Part shown: piece by piece, positions 44,421-56,479 of the stretch | Numbering within the stretch: the stretch's first letter is position 1 | How the letters are laid out: each line of letters begins with the position of its first letter | Assembly (NCBI RefSeq): GCF_001625195.1 | Contig: NC_054391.1 | Coordinates: forward strand, 1,674,001 to 1,738,000 | DNA: 64,000 nt | Reading direction: 5' to 3' | From: Drechmeria coniospora | Lineage: Eukaryota > Ascomycota > Sordariomycetes > Hypocreales > Ophiocordycipitaceae | The notes under the pieces: generated by a model | The model's database searches: none | The model's input: only the letters and a program-made list of their open reading frames with translations | What the model was told of the DNA's origin: nothing | Program-made: the position numbers and the translations under genes

Positions 44421-46399
44421 TCAACGTTTCGGAACCATGGATTGAACGGCAGTCGAGAAACGGCCGATGGCCTTGCCGAAGCCACTGGCGACGCTCGGCT
44501 CCGTCGGCGGCGTCTCCTTCACCAGACTGCCGCCCATCTCGCTCGACACCCTTCGCCGCTGCCGCATCTCGGCGACGAACTTGGGCCAGGTGTTGGTCAG
44601 CACGAGGTACTTGATGTGGCTCTGCGCGTGGTCAAAGACGCCGATGCCGAAGTCGACCGGCACCTCGCCTGCGTACTCCGATCCTGGCTGGCTACCCCGA
44701 GGCTGCCGGTCAGGGGCGGGCTCGTCGAGATCAAAGGGCGTTGCAGGGTTGACCGTTGCCTGGCCTCTCATGGAGCGGACGGCCTTTTCGAACATGCTTT
44801 CAAGACGCTTCAGGTCCTGCGACGACAGGTTCAGCGGGAACTCGGCGTCTTGCAGGCTCACAAAGTCGACGTAAATGTCGAGGGCCCTGTTGTAGGCCTC
44901 CAGCCGCTGCGGCCCGTCGAGGGCGGAAGCAAACGACATCTTCCAATCTGCCGTCCGCGTCAGGAACGCAACGTTCTCGCCGGAAAAATCGCATAGGGCG
45001 GAAAATTTCTGCAGAGGGCCCGGGTTGTCGCCGAGGGTGAGGTCGAGGGCCGTCATGGTCAGCAGCCGGTCGTTCATCAACTCGTCACCCATGTCGACGT
45101 CCACACCTCTCTCCGCAAGCGTCGTCGAGGACGGCGAAGTCTTTGGCCACTCGAGCGAGGTCGACGTCCGCAGCGTGCTGGTCTGCGACGAGGACTCCCA
45201 CCGAGCGTTGGTCGCCGCCGCCTTGTTGTTTAGGGTCCAGAGACGCACGACCTCGAAGGCGGGAACAAAAATGGTAAAGATTTCCAGCATCATGATGGAC
45301 AGGTGGATCCTGCAGTCGTCTTGTCAGCCCTTTCTCCCGCTCGGTTGCCGAACTCGCCTACCATTGACTTGGGGTAAAGTACGCGTTGACCCTCTCAAAG
45401 GCAGGGACATACGAGGCAACGAGAAACATGGGTGTTGCGTGCAGGCTGCAATGTCAGTGACGCCTTCCATCGACTGTCCAGTCGGTGAGGGGGACCAACC
45501 CGGAGAGGCAGCAGCCGATGGTCTGTGTTCGCCATCCCAAGGTATCACGGATAGGCCAGGCTTTCCAGAGGAGAACGGGGGCGACCTGTCCATGTGAGCA
45601 TGTGGCATCTCGCTCAACTCGCCAACCATCCCCTCCGCGGTTCGACGTACAATCCAAGTCCAGACGACTTGCCACAGCACCGACGGCCACCACTCCCACC
45701 CCCGACCGAGATCCGCCAGCTGCTCCGGTATCGTCGTGCCGCGAAGCTCGGTGCCGGGGATGCCAAAAGTCGGGTGGTATTTGCGACACGCAAGGCACAT
45801 GCCAACAGTGAGCAGGACCTGGCAGGCTCGTCAGCGTTTCATCGCAATCGAGCCCCGTGGGATGAGACAGGTTTGGAGTGACGGAAACACACCTGAAGCG
45901 CCATGCCATCGCCGACAAATATCATGACGCGCTTCGTGTATGTCACGCAGCCCAACCGACAGAGCCACGACCGCCCGGTGCCATCACATGCCGCCACGCC
46001 GGGCCTCGGCGCACCAGAAAGGGTAAATTGCCGCTGCAGCTTAGCAACGTGCAAGAAACGGCTGTTGCTTGCATGGAATAGAGCGATGCCTAGCGGAAAC
46101 CAGATGCCCATGAAGAAGTACTGGATGTCGTATGCGAGCACGACGGGTATCGTGCGTCCGATGGGGTAGGTGATCTGCGCCAAGATCCAGTACGCGTGCA
46201 GGAAGATGATGGCCGTGAAGGAGAGCGGGAGGCCACGCAGACGCAGCACAGGACTGTGCCGGTTGAACCAGCAAAACGCCATGCCGGCGACCACAAGGGT
46301 GGACCATGCCGCACAATAGGATATGAAAAAGACGCCCACACGATCCCACAAGGCAGGGCTCGTCGGAAGCGAATACAAGGTGAACTTGGGCCCGTCCAT
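44421..46399 (-). CDS. Membrane RGS protein (seven-TM N-terminus plus RGS domain), 577 aa
   Basis: Exons read complement(join(44421..45309, 45362..45445, 45500..45585, 45651..45818, 45893..46399)), 1734 nt; all phases close. RGS domains speed GTP hydrolysis by G-alpha and so switch off GPCR signals. The N-terminal half has about seven TM segments, e.g. VGVFFISYCAAWSTLVVAGM, FTAIIFLHAYWILAQITYPI, VLLTVGMCLACRKYHPTFG, SVLWQVVWTWIVAPVLLW and IHLSIMMLEIFTIFVPAFEV. The RGS region begins near LQKFSALCDFSGENVAFL, with DIYVDFVSLQDAEFPLNLSS in the middle. It ends in FDHAQSHIKYLVLTNTWPKF. Topology resembles a receptor fused to its own RGS, a known fungal and plant layout. Start MDGPKF at 46399 is the first ATG in frame. 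Confidence 0.85.
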
Positions 46400-48369
46400 T
46401 GTGGTCCGAAACTCGGCTTGCCAGGTGTGCAATCAAGTCGAGGACGGTCGGTGCGTCCAGCAAGCCATTACGACGGGCAACAACCATGGGTCGGGAGCTT
46501 TATCAAGTTGGATTTACTATCGTGGTGAAATGCATTCACGAAGCTCGGACACCCTTGATGCTAGTGAGAGGCTAAGTTACAGCACCTTGCCTGTTTCTTC
46601 CTTTTCGGTTGGACGATCGTCAAGACTCGGAGATCCACGTTGGTCAACATCGTCCGCCCCTGAATGCGGCGGTCATCGCTCGTCGTACAGCTTGGCCAAA
46701 TCAGGGAGATTGATTTGTTGGATGGCTCCCGCAGTACAATTTTTCGACTGGCTCCGTACGAACAGCGTTATCCTTTGGACGGCAGCATTCACTCACTCTG
46801 TGCACAAGTGTGGACAATCGAACCTGCATTTACCAGTTGCCAGGTGTGTCACCGATGATGAAGATTGGCGATGGCTAGCTCTGGCTTCGTGAAAACGCGG
46901 GATGATTAATGAAAAGAAACTATCCAAGGACCTGTTCATGTTCAGTGGTAATACCTACCGTGAACAGCTGGTCGATCCACCACGATCACCACCGGCTTCC
47001 ACATTGCAGAACCCGGATGCTGGCCACTCCGAATGGTCGGAGCCGCGAAAAGAAAGCACGTCTGGGATACACGGACATGAGCCTCGCTCGCAATGCCGAG
47101 GAAGCTAGTGTTGATTCGTATTAATTTCCCGTCAGAAAAAGAAACGTCTCTGAATTTAGGGAAGTGGCCGAGGTCAAAAATCCAGGTCTAGTGGTTCGTT
47201 GTCTTGCTGATATTGCTGATCACGGCCGAAATTTTTGCCGTTTTGTTGTTAGAGGCTTGGGAACAGGAAACGGCGATCGGGCATTCGCCGTGATGTCGCG
47301 ATTGCAGATCGAATAATTTTTGCGCACCCCGAGATTCATCGGGAGCTTGTTCGTGTACGGAGTAATAGTGTCTCCTTGTTTCGGTATGACGCAACGGGTT
47401 TTCGGTCCCATGTCGCCGAGATTCACCACGCCATTTCCCAGCAATTCTAGACGAGCCGGAAGGATTTTGTCCGAGTCTTGCCAGTTTTCTCCTACCCTTC
47501 ATGAGCGCATGGATCCCCTTCAGTTCAGAAGAGCACCCTTATTCCCATTCGTAAATGAGTGGCACTGCCGGGAAAGTGATACAAATGGGATGAGGCAACA
47601 ATAACGTTCAATACCGTAGCATCCAAGCGCCATCGTCAGTCAAGATCTCGCCTCGGCTGGTATCCTTTGACATTCAAGCTGTGAACAACCTTGTTCCTGT
47701 CGCCTCCTGAGCCGGTCACGACGAAGCAATGGACTCTCCGTATCTCGTAAGTGTTCGTGACGAGCTCAGCCAAGCCCTCCCCCCCCGCCCCATAGCATAT
47801 CAAATCACGAGCAGTCCCGTCGAGGCGGGTAGGTTGACCTGCCAATTTCCGGATCACGTTGTATGCTCGGCCGTTTTATCAAACGAATGATGCCTCGAAT
47901 AAGCGGTCAAACTCTCCGAGGCGAATTGCAAGCACAGCTGAGACGGAGATGTGAGTACGACATGGGAGCGAACCAAGCATCTCCGACAGAAGCCGTTGGA
48001 ACCCGTCGTCAAGTGGTATCACGAACCGTAGCATTTCGCCAGTGGACCTATTTGCGTGACCAGTCAGCACTCGTCGACGGTTCAACTTTGCTACCAATGA
48101 CGGACAATATTTCTTGGTACATGGATGCAACCATGCATCGTATATCGTGGCCTCGAACATTTTGTTGTTCGCCACACCAGCACGAATAATGCAGTAACCC
48201 CCCTCCTCAAGCTCCGTGGTTGTGATGAATCCTGCTCGGGATGACAGTCATGCTGCCTACGACCTGGAGCCATGGTGGGCCCAGGCTGAATGCATGCAAG
48301 ACAAATTGGAGAATAGTTTTCGCTCAGTCGGAGCTGCAGCGGTGGTGGAATAGTGCATGGCATGATGGA
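46400..48369. other. Gene-free region
   Basis: No supported gene in about 2 kb. Frames of 90-190 codons (46.3-46.9 kb, 47.9-48.2 kb) lack motifs and overlap neighbouring promoters or 3' flanks. Confidence 0.35.
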
Positions 48370-49678
48370 CTAAAGTTCGTCCTTTGTCATGTTGGACTGA
48401 ACGGCCCGGAGAGCATTTATCGTGGCCGCCAAATTCGCAAACTTGGGTGCGTCCTCGCCCAGACCCCAGGCAAAGACTCCTCCGTATCCCATCGGTGCCA
48501 AGACCTGATGGAGCTTTCGTTCAATGACGAGCGGCGTGTCGAATGTCCACCACCGCTTCTCCTGACCGTCCCAGTAGCCATAGCTGCCGTCGTCATCGTA
48601 GAATCCGTCATCCAAGGCACGGCGGAACGATTGCACGAGCTCCTTGGGCGTCTCGTCGTGCCAGCTAAAGCCTGCGGTCCGGCCCAGATCGGCGCCCGTC
48701 TTGGGGTCCTCGAGCAGCTGCGTCGGGCAGCCGATGGGGTCGGGGCCGCACTCTTGCGTCATGAACGCCTTGACGTAATATCCTAGCCCGAGGTTTAGCA
48801 TCCGTGGTGGCGCTCCTCGCTGGACGTAGCGCTGAAGGGCATCTCTGGTGTCGGCAACGCCGCTGTGGTGCTTGACGACGGTATCCCGCCTGTTCATCAA
48901 GTCGTAGGCCATAACGTTGATGAAATCGACAGCCTGAGAAATTCGGGGCACTGTCTCGGGCGTGTAAGCCATGAGATCGCGCTCGAGGCCAGGGACCGCG
49001 ACCGAGAGCAGCTTGTCGGTGCCAATGGCCGAACGAATATCCTGGAGAAGTTGGACAAATGCCTCAATCTCCCACCGCCTTTTCTCGTTTGGGATAATCT
49101 TGTAGTCGTTTCGGTTGCCCCTGCACGGGTGTTAGCAGGTCAACGACGAGCGACATGTACGAAGGAGCGGTCGCATATGTGTATGTATGAAGTGAAAATC
49201 ATGTACCCTGGATACTCCCAGTCAATGTCTACACCATCGGCTCCGGTATGGCGAATCATGGCAGCAACCTGGCGGGCCCAGCGGGCTCTCGACGCTTCAT
49301 CCTTGGCCGCTTCCTCGAAGCCCTTTGAATCGCCCCATCCTCCGATGGCGACCATGACCTTGGTGCCTTGCGGGAACTTTTGGCGGACCTCGTCGACGTT
49401 GGTGAAGAGGGGCCAGTCGGTGGGCGTCTGGTCCACATTGAAGACGGCAGAGTTCATAAAGGCCAACAAGACATGAGAGATGTCGGCGATGAGGTCCGGG
49501 TCTGCGGGCACGACGTTGTGCTGACTGGCTAGCTGTCAGAGGTTGGTCGAGACCATGACGGTGCTTGGTGATCGTCTCACCCGGTCAGATACATGAGGCA
49601 TCGTGTTCTCGTCGATACGAATGCCATCGCAAACGTCTCGAGGAGCAGCAGCTGCTGCCAAGCTGTGCGGGCGCGCAT
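48370..49678 (-). CDS. GH18 chitinase, 388 aa
   Basis: Exons read complement(join(48370..49120, 49207..49524, 49581..49678)), 1167 nt. The enzyme hydrolyses beta-1,4-N-acetylglucosamine polymers by substrate-assisted catalysis. The catalytic signature DGVDIDWEYPG is at residues 129-139 with proton donor Glu136. The second conserved stretch (KVMVAIGGWGDSKGF), the VDFINVMAYDL motif and C-terminal YGGVFAWGLGED are all present. The first exon is short (MRARTAWQQLLLLETF...), with a weak hydrophobic stretch that could be a signal peptide, then the usual RCLMYLTGQHNVVP beginning of the barrel. Joining exon 1 to exon 2 needs the acceptor CCAG at 49526-49525; two nearer AGs give stops or lose the family sequence. 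No chitin-binding or LysM domain, so this is the compact fungal/bacterial type of chitinase. Confidence 0.87.
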
Positions 49679-50283
49679 GTTGTATTCTGCAGCACTGTAC
49701 GCTGGAGATGGAGAGGGATGGGGGTTTGGAAACAAGGAGGAAGGACAAATTGAGAGGGGTTGTTGGGGGACTGCCTCTTTGGACGTGCTACATATTCTGC
49801 TGCAGTAGGGCCTGAGGAAGGAGAAGAGTTTAACGGGTCATGCTACCGTCACTCCTACTCTCAGACGAGATGAACTGATGAGAAATGGGAAAAAGTTGTG
49901 TACAAACCATTTCTCCTTCCTTCTCTCCAACCACGTCATCCTTTTCTAAGTACGAAGTAGAAATCCATGGGATCTGGAGGTGTGAACTTCCTCAGCCGGG
50001 TGTAGGGTAGCTACACAGTGTTAATAATGTCTCAAGTGGCACTATGGATAGGTAGTGACTTCTCACCGACTGTACAGTGTGGGTAGTACTCGGTAGCGGC
50101 AAGTGAGATCCGCAAGCTCGCGCAGGTGGGCGCTGGCCAAAAGACTGGAGAAACTCAAGGAGCAAAATTCACGACGTCCATCGACCGACTTCTCGACCAC
50201 GATGAAGGCCGGGTCGACCAACTGAGCCGACAGCACCCGAAACAGCTTCCCGCTAGACCCAGGGCGACGCATGCTCCATCGCC
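49679..50283. promoter_or_regulatory. Divergent promoter region of chitinase and jip5
   Basis: The two genes are transcribed apart from this 605-base space. AT-richer patch at 49870-50060. No other gene seen. Confidence 0.4.
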
Positions 50284-51564
50284 ATGTTTGAGAATCTCTG
50301 CACGCTGCCCCTCCAGGCGGACGTCTTCACGACGGCGCTGCACCCGACGGAGCGACTCCTCAGCGTCGGCCTCGCGAGCGGCCATGTCGAGACGTTCCGG
50401 CTGCCGGCGAGCTCGGCGACGAGCAGCGACGAAAGCGCCGACGGCGACACGAGCATCCTCAGCGACGGCCGGGGCATGGTCGACAGCGAGTGGAGGACGC
50501 GGCGGCACAAGGGCAGCTGCCGGTGCCTCGCCTACAGCCACGACGGCAGCGCCATGTACTCGGCCGGCACCGACGCCGTCGTCAAGCACTTCGATCCGCT
50601 GACGGGCCGGGTCGCCTCCAAGATGGTGATTCCCAGCACGACGACGGTGCCGGACGCGCCGACGCTGCTCAGCGCGCTCAGCCCGCAGAACCTGCTACTC
50701 GCGACCGACTCGGGCGCGCTCCACATCATCGACCTGCGCGACGGCGCACCAGGGAAGAGGCCGGCGCAGACGCACTTCCCGCACGCCGACTACGTCTCCT
50801 CCCTGACGCCGCTGCCGCCGTCGGACGAGAGCACGAGCGGCTTCCCGAAGCAGTGGGTCAGCACGGGCGGAACGACGCTCGCGGTGACGGACGTGCGCCG
50901 CGGCGTGCTCGTTCGCAGCGAGGATCAGGAGGACGAGCTTCTGAGCTCGTGCTTCATGCCCGGACTCGGCCCGAAGAAGAACAAGAACAACGGCATCGTC
51001 GCCGTCGGCTCGGGCTCGGGCGTGCTCACCCTCTGGGACAAGGGCGCGTGGGACGACCAGCAGGAGCGCATCATCGTCGACGGAAACAAGAAGTCGGGCG
51101 GCGAGAGCATCGACGCCATCGTGCGGGTGCCTCAGGAGATGGGCCTTGGGAAGAAGGTCGTCTGCGGCGTCGGCGACGGCAGCCTGCGCGTCGTCGACCT
51201 CATCAAGCGGGAGGTGGTGGCGTCGGCGAACCTGCGACACGACGACGTCGAGGGCGTCGTCTCGCTCGGATTCGACTCGGCGAATCGGCTCATCAGCGCC
51301 GGCGGCCGGACGGTGAAGGTGTGGGAGGAGCTGTCGGCGTTGCAAGCCGAGGAGGGGGAAGACGACACGGATGACTCGGACCCGGACTCGGACGAACAGG
51401 GCGGGCGCGGCAAACGCGCCGTCGAGAACGACAGCGACGACGACAGCAGCGACGACGGCGTCCAGGAGATGAAGAGACGGGCGAAGCGGCGCAAGGAGGC
51501 ACGAGACAAGAAATTGGGACCCATGGGCGCCCATGGCGTGCGGGGGTTTGAGGGCATCGACTAG
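50284..51564 (+). CDS. JIP5: WD repeat protein Jip5 (WDR55 family), 426 aa
   Basis: Single exon, ATG at 50284, TAG at 51562-51564. It opens with [35 protein letters not shown], the conserved start of Jip5/WDR55, followed by divergent WD repeats ending in typical blade motifs ([65 protein letters not shown]). The tail is acidic ([25 protein letters not shown]) and then basic ([15 protein letters not shown]), as expected for a nucleolar protein. Jip5 and WDR55 act in ribosome (60S) biogenesis. Codon use is strongly GC-biased, which gives long open frames on the other strand. Confidence 0.9.
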   Translation: MFENLCTLPLQADVFTTALHPTERLLSVGLASGHVETFRLPASSATSSDESADGDTSILSDGRGMVDSEWRTRRHKGSCRCLAYSHDGSAMYSAGTDAVVKHFDPLTGRVASKMVIPSTTTVPDAPTLLSALSPQNLLLATDSGALHIIDLRDGAPGKRPAQTHFPHADYVSSLTPLPPSDESTSGFPKQWVSTGGTTLAVTDVRRGVLVRSEDQEDELLSSCFMPGLGPKKNKNNGIVAVGSGSGVLTLWDKGAWDDQQERIIVDGNKKSGGESIDAIVRVPQEMGLGKKVVCGVGDGSLRVVDLIKREVVASANLRHDDVEGVVSLGFDSANRLISAGGRTVKVWEELSALQAEEGEDDTDDSDPDSDEQGGRGKRAVENDSDDDSSDDGVQEMKRRAKRRKEARDKKLGPMGAHGVRGFEGID

Positions 51565-51576
51565 AGCACCGCGTAG

Positions 51577-51880
51577 AGCACTGCGCGGCGAGCTTGCAAA
51601 CTATGTATACGTACGGTGGAGGGATGGAAGGAATACCCGGGCTAGTGACGGTGCCAAGTGGACTCCGATTCATTCTCATACAGGACCACGGTGTGAAGGA
51701 AGAAGCGGAAAGCGGGACGATCGACCGGAGCACTGCGCGGCGAGGTTTCAAAGCATACGTTGGCACGGTGGATGGATGGAAAGAATATCCGGACCGGTGA
51801 CAGCGCAATATGGATTTAATATATTCCCATGCAGGACCATGATGCGATGGCGGATGCCGGAAGCGAGACTCTTCGACGGC
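51577..51880. repeat. 152-bp tandem duplication just downstream of jip5
   Basis: AGCACTGCGCGGCGAG at 51577 recurs at 51729. Both copies continue with matching blocks: GGTGGA-GGATGGAA(G/A)GAATA(C/T)CC, then CATGCAGGACCA / CATACAGGACCA, then GGAAGCG(A/G)GAC. The second copy is diverged. It lies in the 3' flank 13 bases past the stop codon. Confidence 0.7.
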
Positions 51881-52892
51881 TGGGTTGGTATGCACGCGTG
51901 ACCTCGTCGCACTTGCGGGCTTCAAGCGAGCAGCTCGGAAACGGACATGCCCGCTCATCGCATGTTTCGTTTCATCAGGGGAGCAATGCGTCTGCCGTTC
52001 GTTGAGGATTTACTGCGGCTGGGGCGGAGGCTGAGGGAAACATGACGCATGGGGTGAACGACGATGGTACTGCGTCAGCGGTCGTTGAGAAACCGCATAC
52101 GGGTTACGAGTTGGAGAGGCTAGAGCAAGATGAGGGGGCTAATGTAGTTCCGACCGAAGATACCGTCTTCGTCCTCGCCGAGGGAGTCATGACGAAGGCC
52201 GAGGGAAGCGTGTAGATGACGGCGGTACCGAAGAGCACAGCAAGGAGTATGGCGGGCAAGCGGTGGTGGTGAGATGCTGTCGTCGAAGACGACAATGGGG
52301 CAGGGCACGCCGGTTGCGGTGCGCGACGGTGATGACGATGCTCACGGGAAGGATCTCCTCGCCGGGCGGGCGCTGGTCTGGTTATAGTTGTGACGATGGC
52401 ACCGGCGTGCCGGGATGACTACGGCTGTGGCGCGCGAGACCGGCGCTCGACGGCCCCCGAGGTGAGTGGAGCCCCGGTCCATCGGAGCCGGCGCCGGCGG
52501 TGGGGACCACGAACGGCACCGGCAATGATTGTCGGTCGTGCTCACCAATGAGGCAAGCGAGCGACAGCACCGGCAGTTGTCATGGAGGGAAGAAGCAGTG
52601 AGCTGGAGGACCGGAAGGTGCGGAGCGAAGGTACGGGGTGAAGGTAAGGGGTGAAGTTAAGGGGGATACTGGTATGGGCTGGAGGGTCGGATGGGTGGTG
52701 GTGGCGAGAACGGGATCCTACGTCGGACGATAGGGTGTATGGTGTGCGGGATGGCGACGGCAATGGAGTGACAGCAAAATAAAGATGCCAGTCAGGGGAT
52801 CGAATGGCCATGTCCATGCCGTGCAGGCTGGAGATCCGGCTGGTGCACCGTTGTACTCTGATACTCCCCACGGATTCATTCACCCCCCTTTG

Positions 52893-53270
52893 ATGGAACA
52901 ATTATCGAAGCATCACAATGCATACTCGGAAGATATCGGTTGCACACCATCGATCATAACATGCAAATGGATGTCATGGATGAGCCCTTTCCTCCACTAA
53001 AATACATATCGCGGAGCCTCGAGCACTCCCTATACAGTACTTGAAGACGCATGGCATGTGTCGCGTGCATGCTTCCACTTGTGAACAACCATTGAAGCAT
53101 CACGAGCAGGCACTCGGCAGATATCGGTAGGTAGCACCCCCTCGATCATCACATACGCATTTATATGTACGCATTTATATGATGGACGAGCCCTTCCTTT
53201 CCCTGACACATTGCGCAGCCTCGAACGCTTCCTATCCTTGTAGCCGTATTGCACGTGTCGTGCGCATGCT
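52893..53270. repeat. About 187-bp tandem duplication
   Basis: GAAGCATCAC at 52907 recurs at 53094. Both are followed by ACTCGG(A/C)AGATATCGGT, ATCGATCAT(A/C)ACAT, ATGGA(T/C)GAGCCC and CGCGTGCATGCTT / TGCGCATGCTT. The second copy has its own 13-bp duplication (ACGCATTTATATG near 53156-53181). No gene seen in 51565-53329. Confidence 0.7.
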
Positions 53271-53329
53271 TTTATGCGCTTACCAGCAATGCGAGTGATG
53301 CAATTAGGGAGGGGAATGGAACGGATCAT

Positions 53330-55235
53330 CTAGCTCGGCCGTCTCACCTCCCTCCTCTCCTCCTCCCCCTCCTCCTCGACTTCCTTGGCCGAAGCGACGA
53401 CCTCGGCGGCGACTTCGGTCTCGTCAAAGGACGTGTCCTCGTCCATGTCCTCCGGCAGCGCGAGGTTCAGCGCCATGCAGACGGCGGCGGTGACGGCGAA
53501 ACCGGTCTCCATGATGAGGACGATGGCGCCGAGGAAGCCGGCGAGCGCCTGGTTGCCACCGTGGTAGGTGAAGACGCCTTCGAAGTAGTTGGGCACGAGG
53601 GTGGCGCCGTACCCGAGGGCCAAGCCGGCCGTCAGGATGAAGCGCGTCCTCCGGTTGAACTCGACGCCGCGGACGAGGATGGCCATGCCGGAGACGGCGA
53701 CGGCGCTGAAGAGGAAGGTGGTCATGCCGCCGAGGACGGGCTTCGGGATGGCGACGAGGGCGGCGGCGAGCTTGGTGAAGATGCCCATGACGATGAGGAA
53801 GAAGCAGCAGGCGAAGCCAGCCTTGCGGTTGGCGCAGCGCGTCAGGGCGATGACGCCGTTGTTCTGCGCGAAGCGGCTCATGGGCGTCATGGTCATGAGG
53901 GCGGCGGCGACGCCGTTGAGGCCGTCGGTCAGCAGGCCGCCCTGGATGCGGGACTCGAAGTTGGGGCCGTGCATCTCGAGGTTTGAGACGTCGCAGGTGG
54001 CGGTGATGTCGCCGACGGCCTCGGTCGCGCAGATGACGAAGACGGCCATGATGGGGATGACGAGCGGGCCGTAGATGGAGAGGGGAAACGTCTTGACCCA
54101 GATGAAGGAGGCGACGGGCGCGGCGGCGATGCCGGAGCCGTCAAAGTAGCCGGCGGCGCCGGCGATGATGCAGCCGACGACGAGACCGAGGACGACCGAG
54201 GTCGACTTCATGATGGGCGAGCCGTAGCGCTCGCAGAGCATGATGGTGACGAAGACGGAGAAGCCCAAGCCGAGGAACTCGGCGGAGCCCCACGGCAGCG
54301 CGTGCGGCGCGTGGATGGACGGACACTTGGCGAAGGCGGCGGCGGCCGTGGCCGGGTGGGCGCAGGGCCCGCTGCCGCCCATCCAGTCCTTGAAGCCGCT
54401 CTCGATGAGGTGGACGCCAATGAGCATGACGGTCGGACCGGTGACGATGGGCGGGAAGAGGCGGAGCAGGACGCGGGGTGGCAGGAAGGAGATGAGGACC
54501 TCGACGAGGGCGCAGACGGAGGCGGTGCCGACGAGGGCGCCGTAGCCGCGCGGGCACGGCAGCGGCTCGCCGTCGGGGCCGGAGGGGCAGTAGCCGTTGG
54601 CGTACATCTGACGGAAGGCGCCCTGGGCGATGGGGATGATGCTGAAGGAGATGCCGACGACGGAGAGGACGCCGGTGCCGATGTAGTACCTGGAACCGGC
54701 GACATTTCAGCGACCTTTTACGACGAGGCGGACGACAAGGAACGGGAGAGGGAGAGGGGAGGAGGCGGACGAAAAGGAACGGGAGAGGGAGAGGGGAGGT
54801 GACGGACCTTGTTCGGGGCACGCGGAAGCGGTGGATCTGGACGCATGACAAGATGCCCGAGACGATGAGGGCGGTCGAGACGAGGTACTGCTGCTGGTCG
54901 GACTCGAGGTTGGCGCCGCCGCGGCCGCTGAGGATGATGGGCGGCGCGATGACGCCCGCCAGCATGGAGAGGGCGTGCTGGAGTCCGAGGAGGAGGGCGA
55001 GGACGACGGGCATCTTGTCGTCGAGGCCGAAGAAGGGGCTCCGGTACTTGGACTTTGTCATGAAAGGCAGGTTGGGCCGGAAGAGGAAGGCGTAGTCGTA
55101 GGTGCCGAGGAGGCCGTCGCGGGTGGTGAAGGCGCGGACGAAGCTCCGGAGGGAGGCGGCGAGCCGAGCGGCCGGTGCGGCCCTCGCGCCGGCGCGGACG
55201 GGCGCGATGGCGTCGGGGGCGCTGTTCTCGTCCAT
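53330..55235 (-). CDS. Uric acid / xanthine permease (NAT/NCS2 family, UapA/UapC type), 595 aa
   Basis: Exons read complement(join(53330..54689, 54808..55235)), 1788 nt; the intron is GTCCGT...TTCCAG, 118 nt. NAT proteins are proton-coupled purine and ascorbate transporters of the plasma membrane; the fungal branch takes up uric acid and xanthine as nitrogen sources. The NAT signature QNNGVIALTR is at residues 418-427 and the TM1 motif LLGLQHALSM contains the conserved QH. ATEAVGDITATCDVS is the conserved TM8 region just before. A typical N-terminal segment (TYDYAFLFRPNLPF) and an acidic C-terminal tail with EVEEEGEEE suit endocytic control. UapA and UapC cannot be told apart here. A 15-bp repeat with ACGTCA cores lies just upstream. 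Confidence 0.9.
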
Positions 55236-55297
55236 GGCGGGTTGGGTTGTTGGTCGTCAGATGAGGATTCGTCCGATGGTTGGGGGAAAGGTCAGAT

Positions 55298-55400
55298 CAG
55301 GGGACGTCAAGCCAGGGGACGTCAAGTCGGGGGACGTCAAGTCGGGGGACGTCAAGTCGGGGGACGTCAAGTCGGGGGACGTCAAGTCAGGGGACAAAGT
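55298..55400. repeat. 15-bp minisatellite with six ACGTCA cores upstream of the purine permease
   Basis: Unit GTCAAGTCGGGGGAC; the core ACGTCA recurs at exact 15-base steps (55304, 55319, 55334, 55349, 55364, 55379), followed by a decaying seventh unit. On the gene's sense strand each reads TTGACGTCC, seven of eight bases of the CRE/ATF palindrome TGACGTCA. The run covers about 65-165 bases upstream of the start codon. Confidence 0.85.
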
Positions 55401-56479
55401 CAGGGCAAGTCAAATCGTGGCCGACGCCCGCCGTTTGTTGCTCGGCCGGATGCTGGGATGCTGGTCGAGGGGCCAGCTGTGTTGTTGACAGGAACGTTGC
55501 CGAATCCTGGCGGTTGTTGGCCGGAAACCTGCTGAAGCCGGGACGAACGATGGGTTCTGCGCAGGAGAAGGGGGATGCGGTCTCGCGATACAAAGACGAG
55601 AAGTTGTCTCCGAGTCTCGTCCTCGTTCTCACCTCGTCAACTTTTCGGACTCGGGCGGTGGCATCTATAGTAGTACCGACCGAACAAGGTCCCTTGCTAC
55701 GTGCCCTGCCTCGAGTGGACTGTTGACAGCCAACCGACAAGTCAACGATTTGCCGGAGGCGGCGGACGCGATGAGACTTGAGAGGTTTGGAGAGGCGGGA
55801 GGAATGAGGAAGGTCACGACCAAAGTGGCCCGCGCGGCGCTGCGTACATGCACATGGTCGTCGTCGGTAGGTTTTGGTATATCGCGGCGTATGCTATGCG
55901 TGTGGTAGGAGGGGGAGGAGTAGGCGTAGGTACTGTAGACTCCCGCGTCTGTTGCCGTTGCTGCGGCCAACCGCGTACAGTACTTGCTTAGGTGTATGAA
56001 CGCGCAAGTAGCAGGTGTACGAGTATGAGAATGTTGCCGGGAGGAAGAAGAAATATGCAGTCTACGGCTACGGATACAGGCACAGCAGAAACCCCGCCCC
56101 CCCCCCTCTGCCGTCTGCCGTGCTGCGGCGTGGATGGATGAATGACAATAATACTGGCAGACTGTGATAATAGTGGAGGACAGCAAAAATCTCGTCTCCG
56201 AATGCTTATCGGCGTCTTCCGATTGACCGCTGCCGTTATCGCGGATCCCGGCTCGGACGCAGGCAAACGGGGATGGAGTTCCGCCGGTCTCGAACTCCAT
56301 CCTGTAGATGGGTTTTGGGCGACCGTACTCTGTAGTACCAGTACATGTATGAGGACTATAGACCTGGTCCAACATGCACTGGAATTCGAACGATTTGCCG
56401 GAGCCAGGGCTTCGCCATTGTACATGTAAACACCTAGAGTATTTATACAGTGTAAGGATGTGAAAGGTGTGTGGGTTTC

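Noticed and set aside
55298..55400. Possible CRISPR array
   Set aside because: Repeats are head to tail with no spacers, and the genome is eukaryotic.
54975..55535. Plus-strand frame with a GDVKS pentapeptide repeat
   Set aside because: It is the translation of the 15-bp minisatellite (a multiple of three) and continues antisense into the permease; no signal or homology.
53330..55560. UaY-type TCGG-N6-CCGA operators upstream of the purine permease
   Set aside because: I looked in 55236-55560 and saw no site with the right spacing, so I do not claim purine-induced control.
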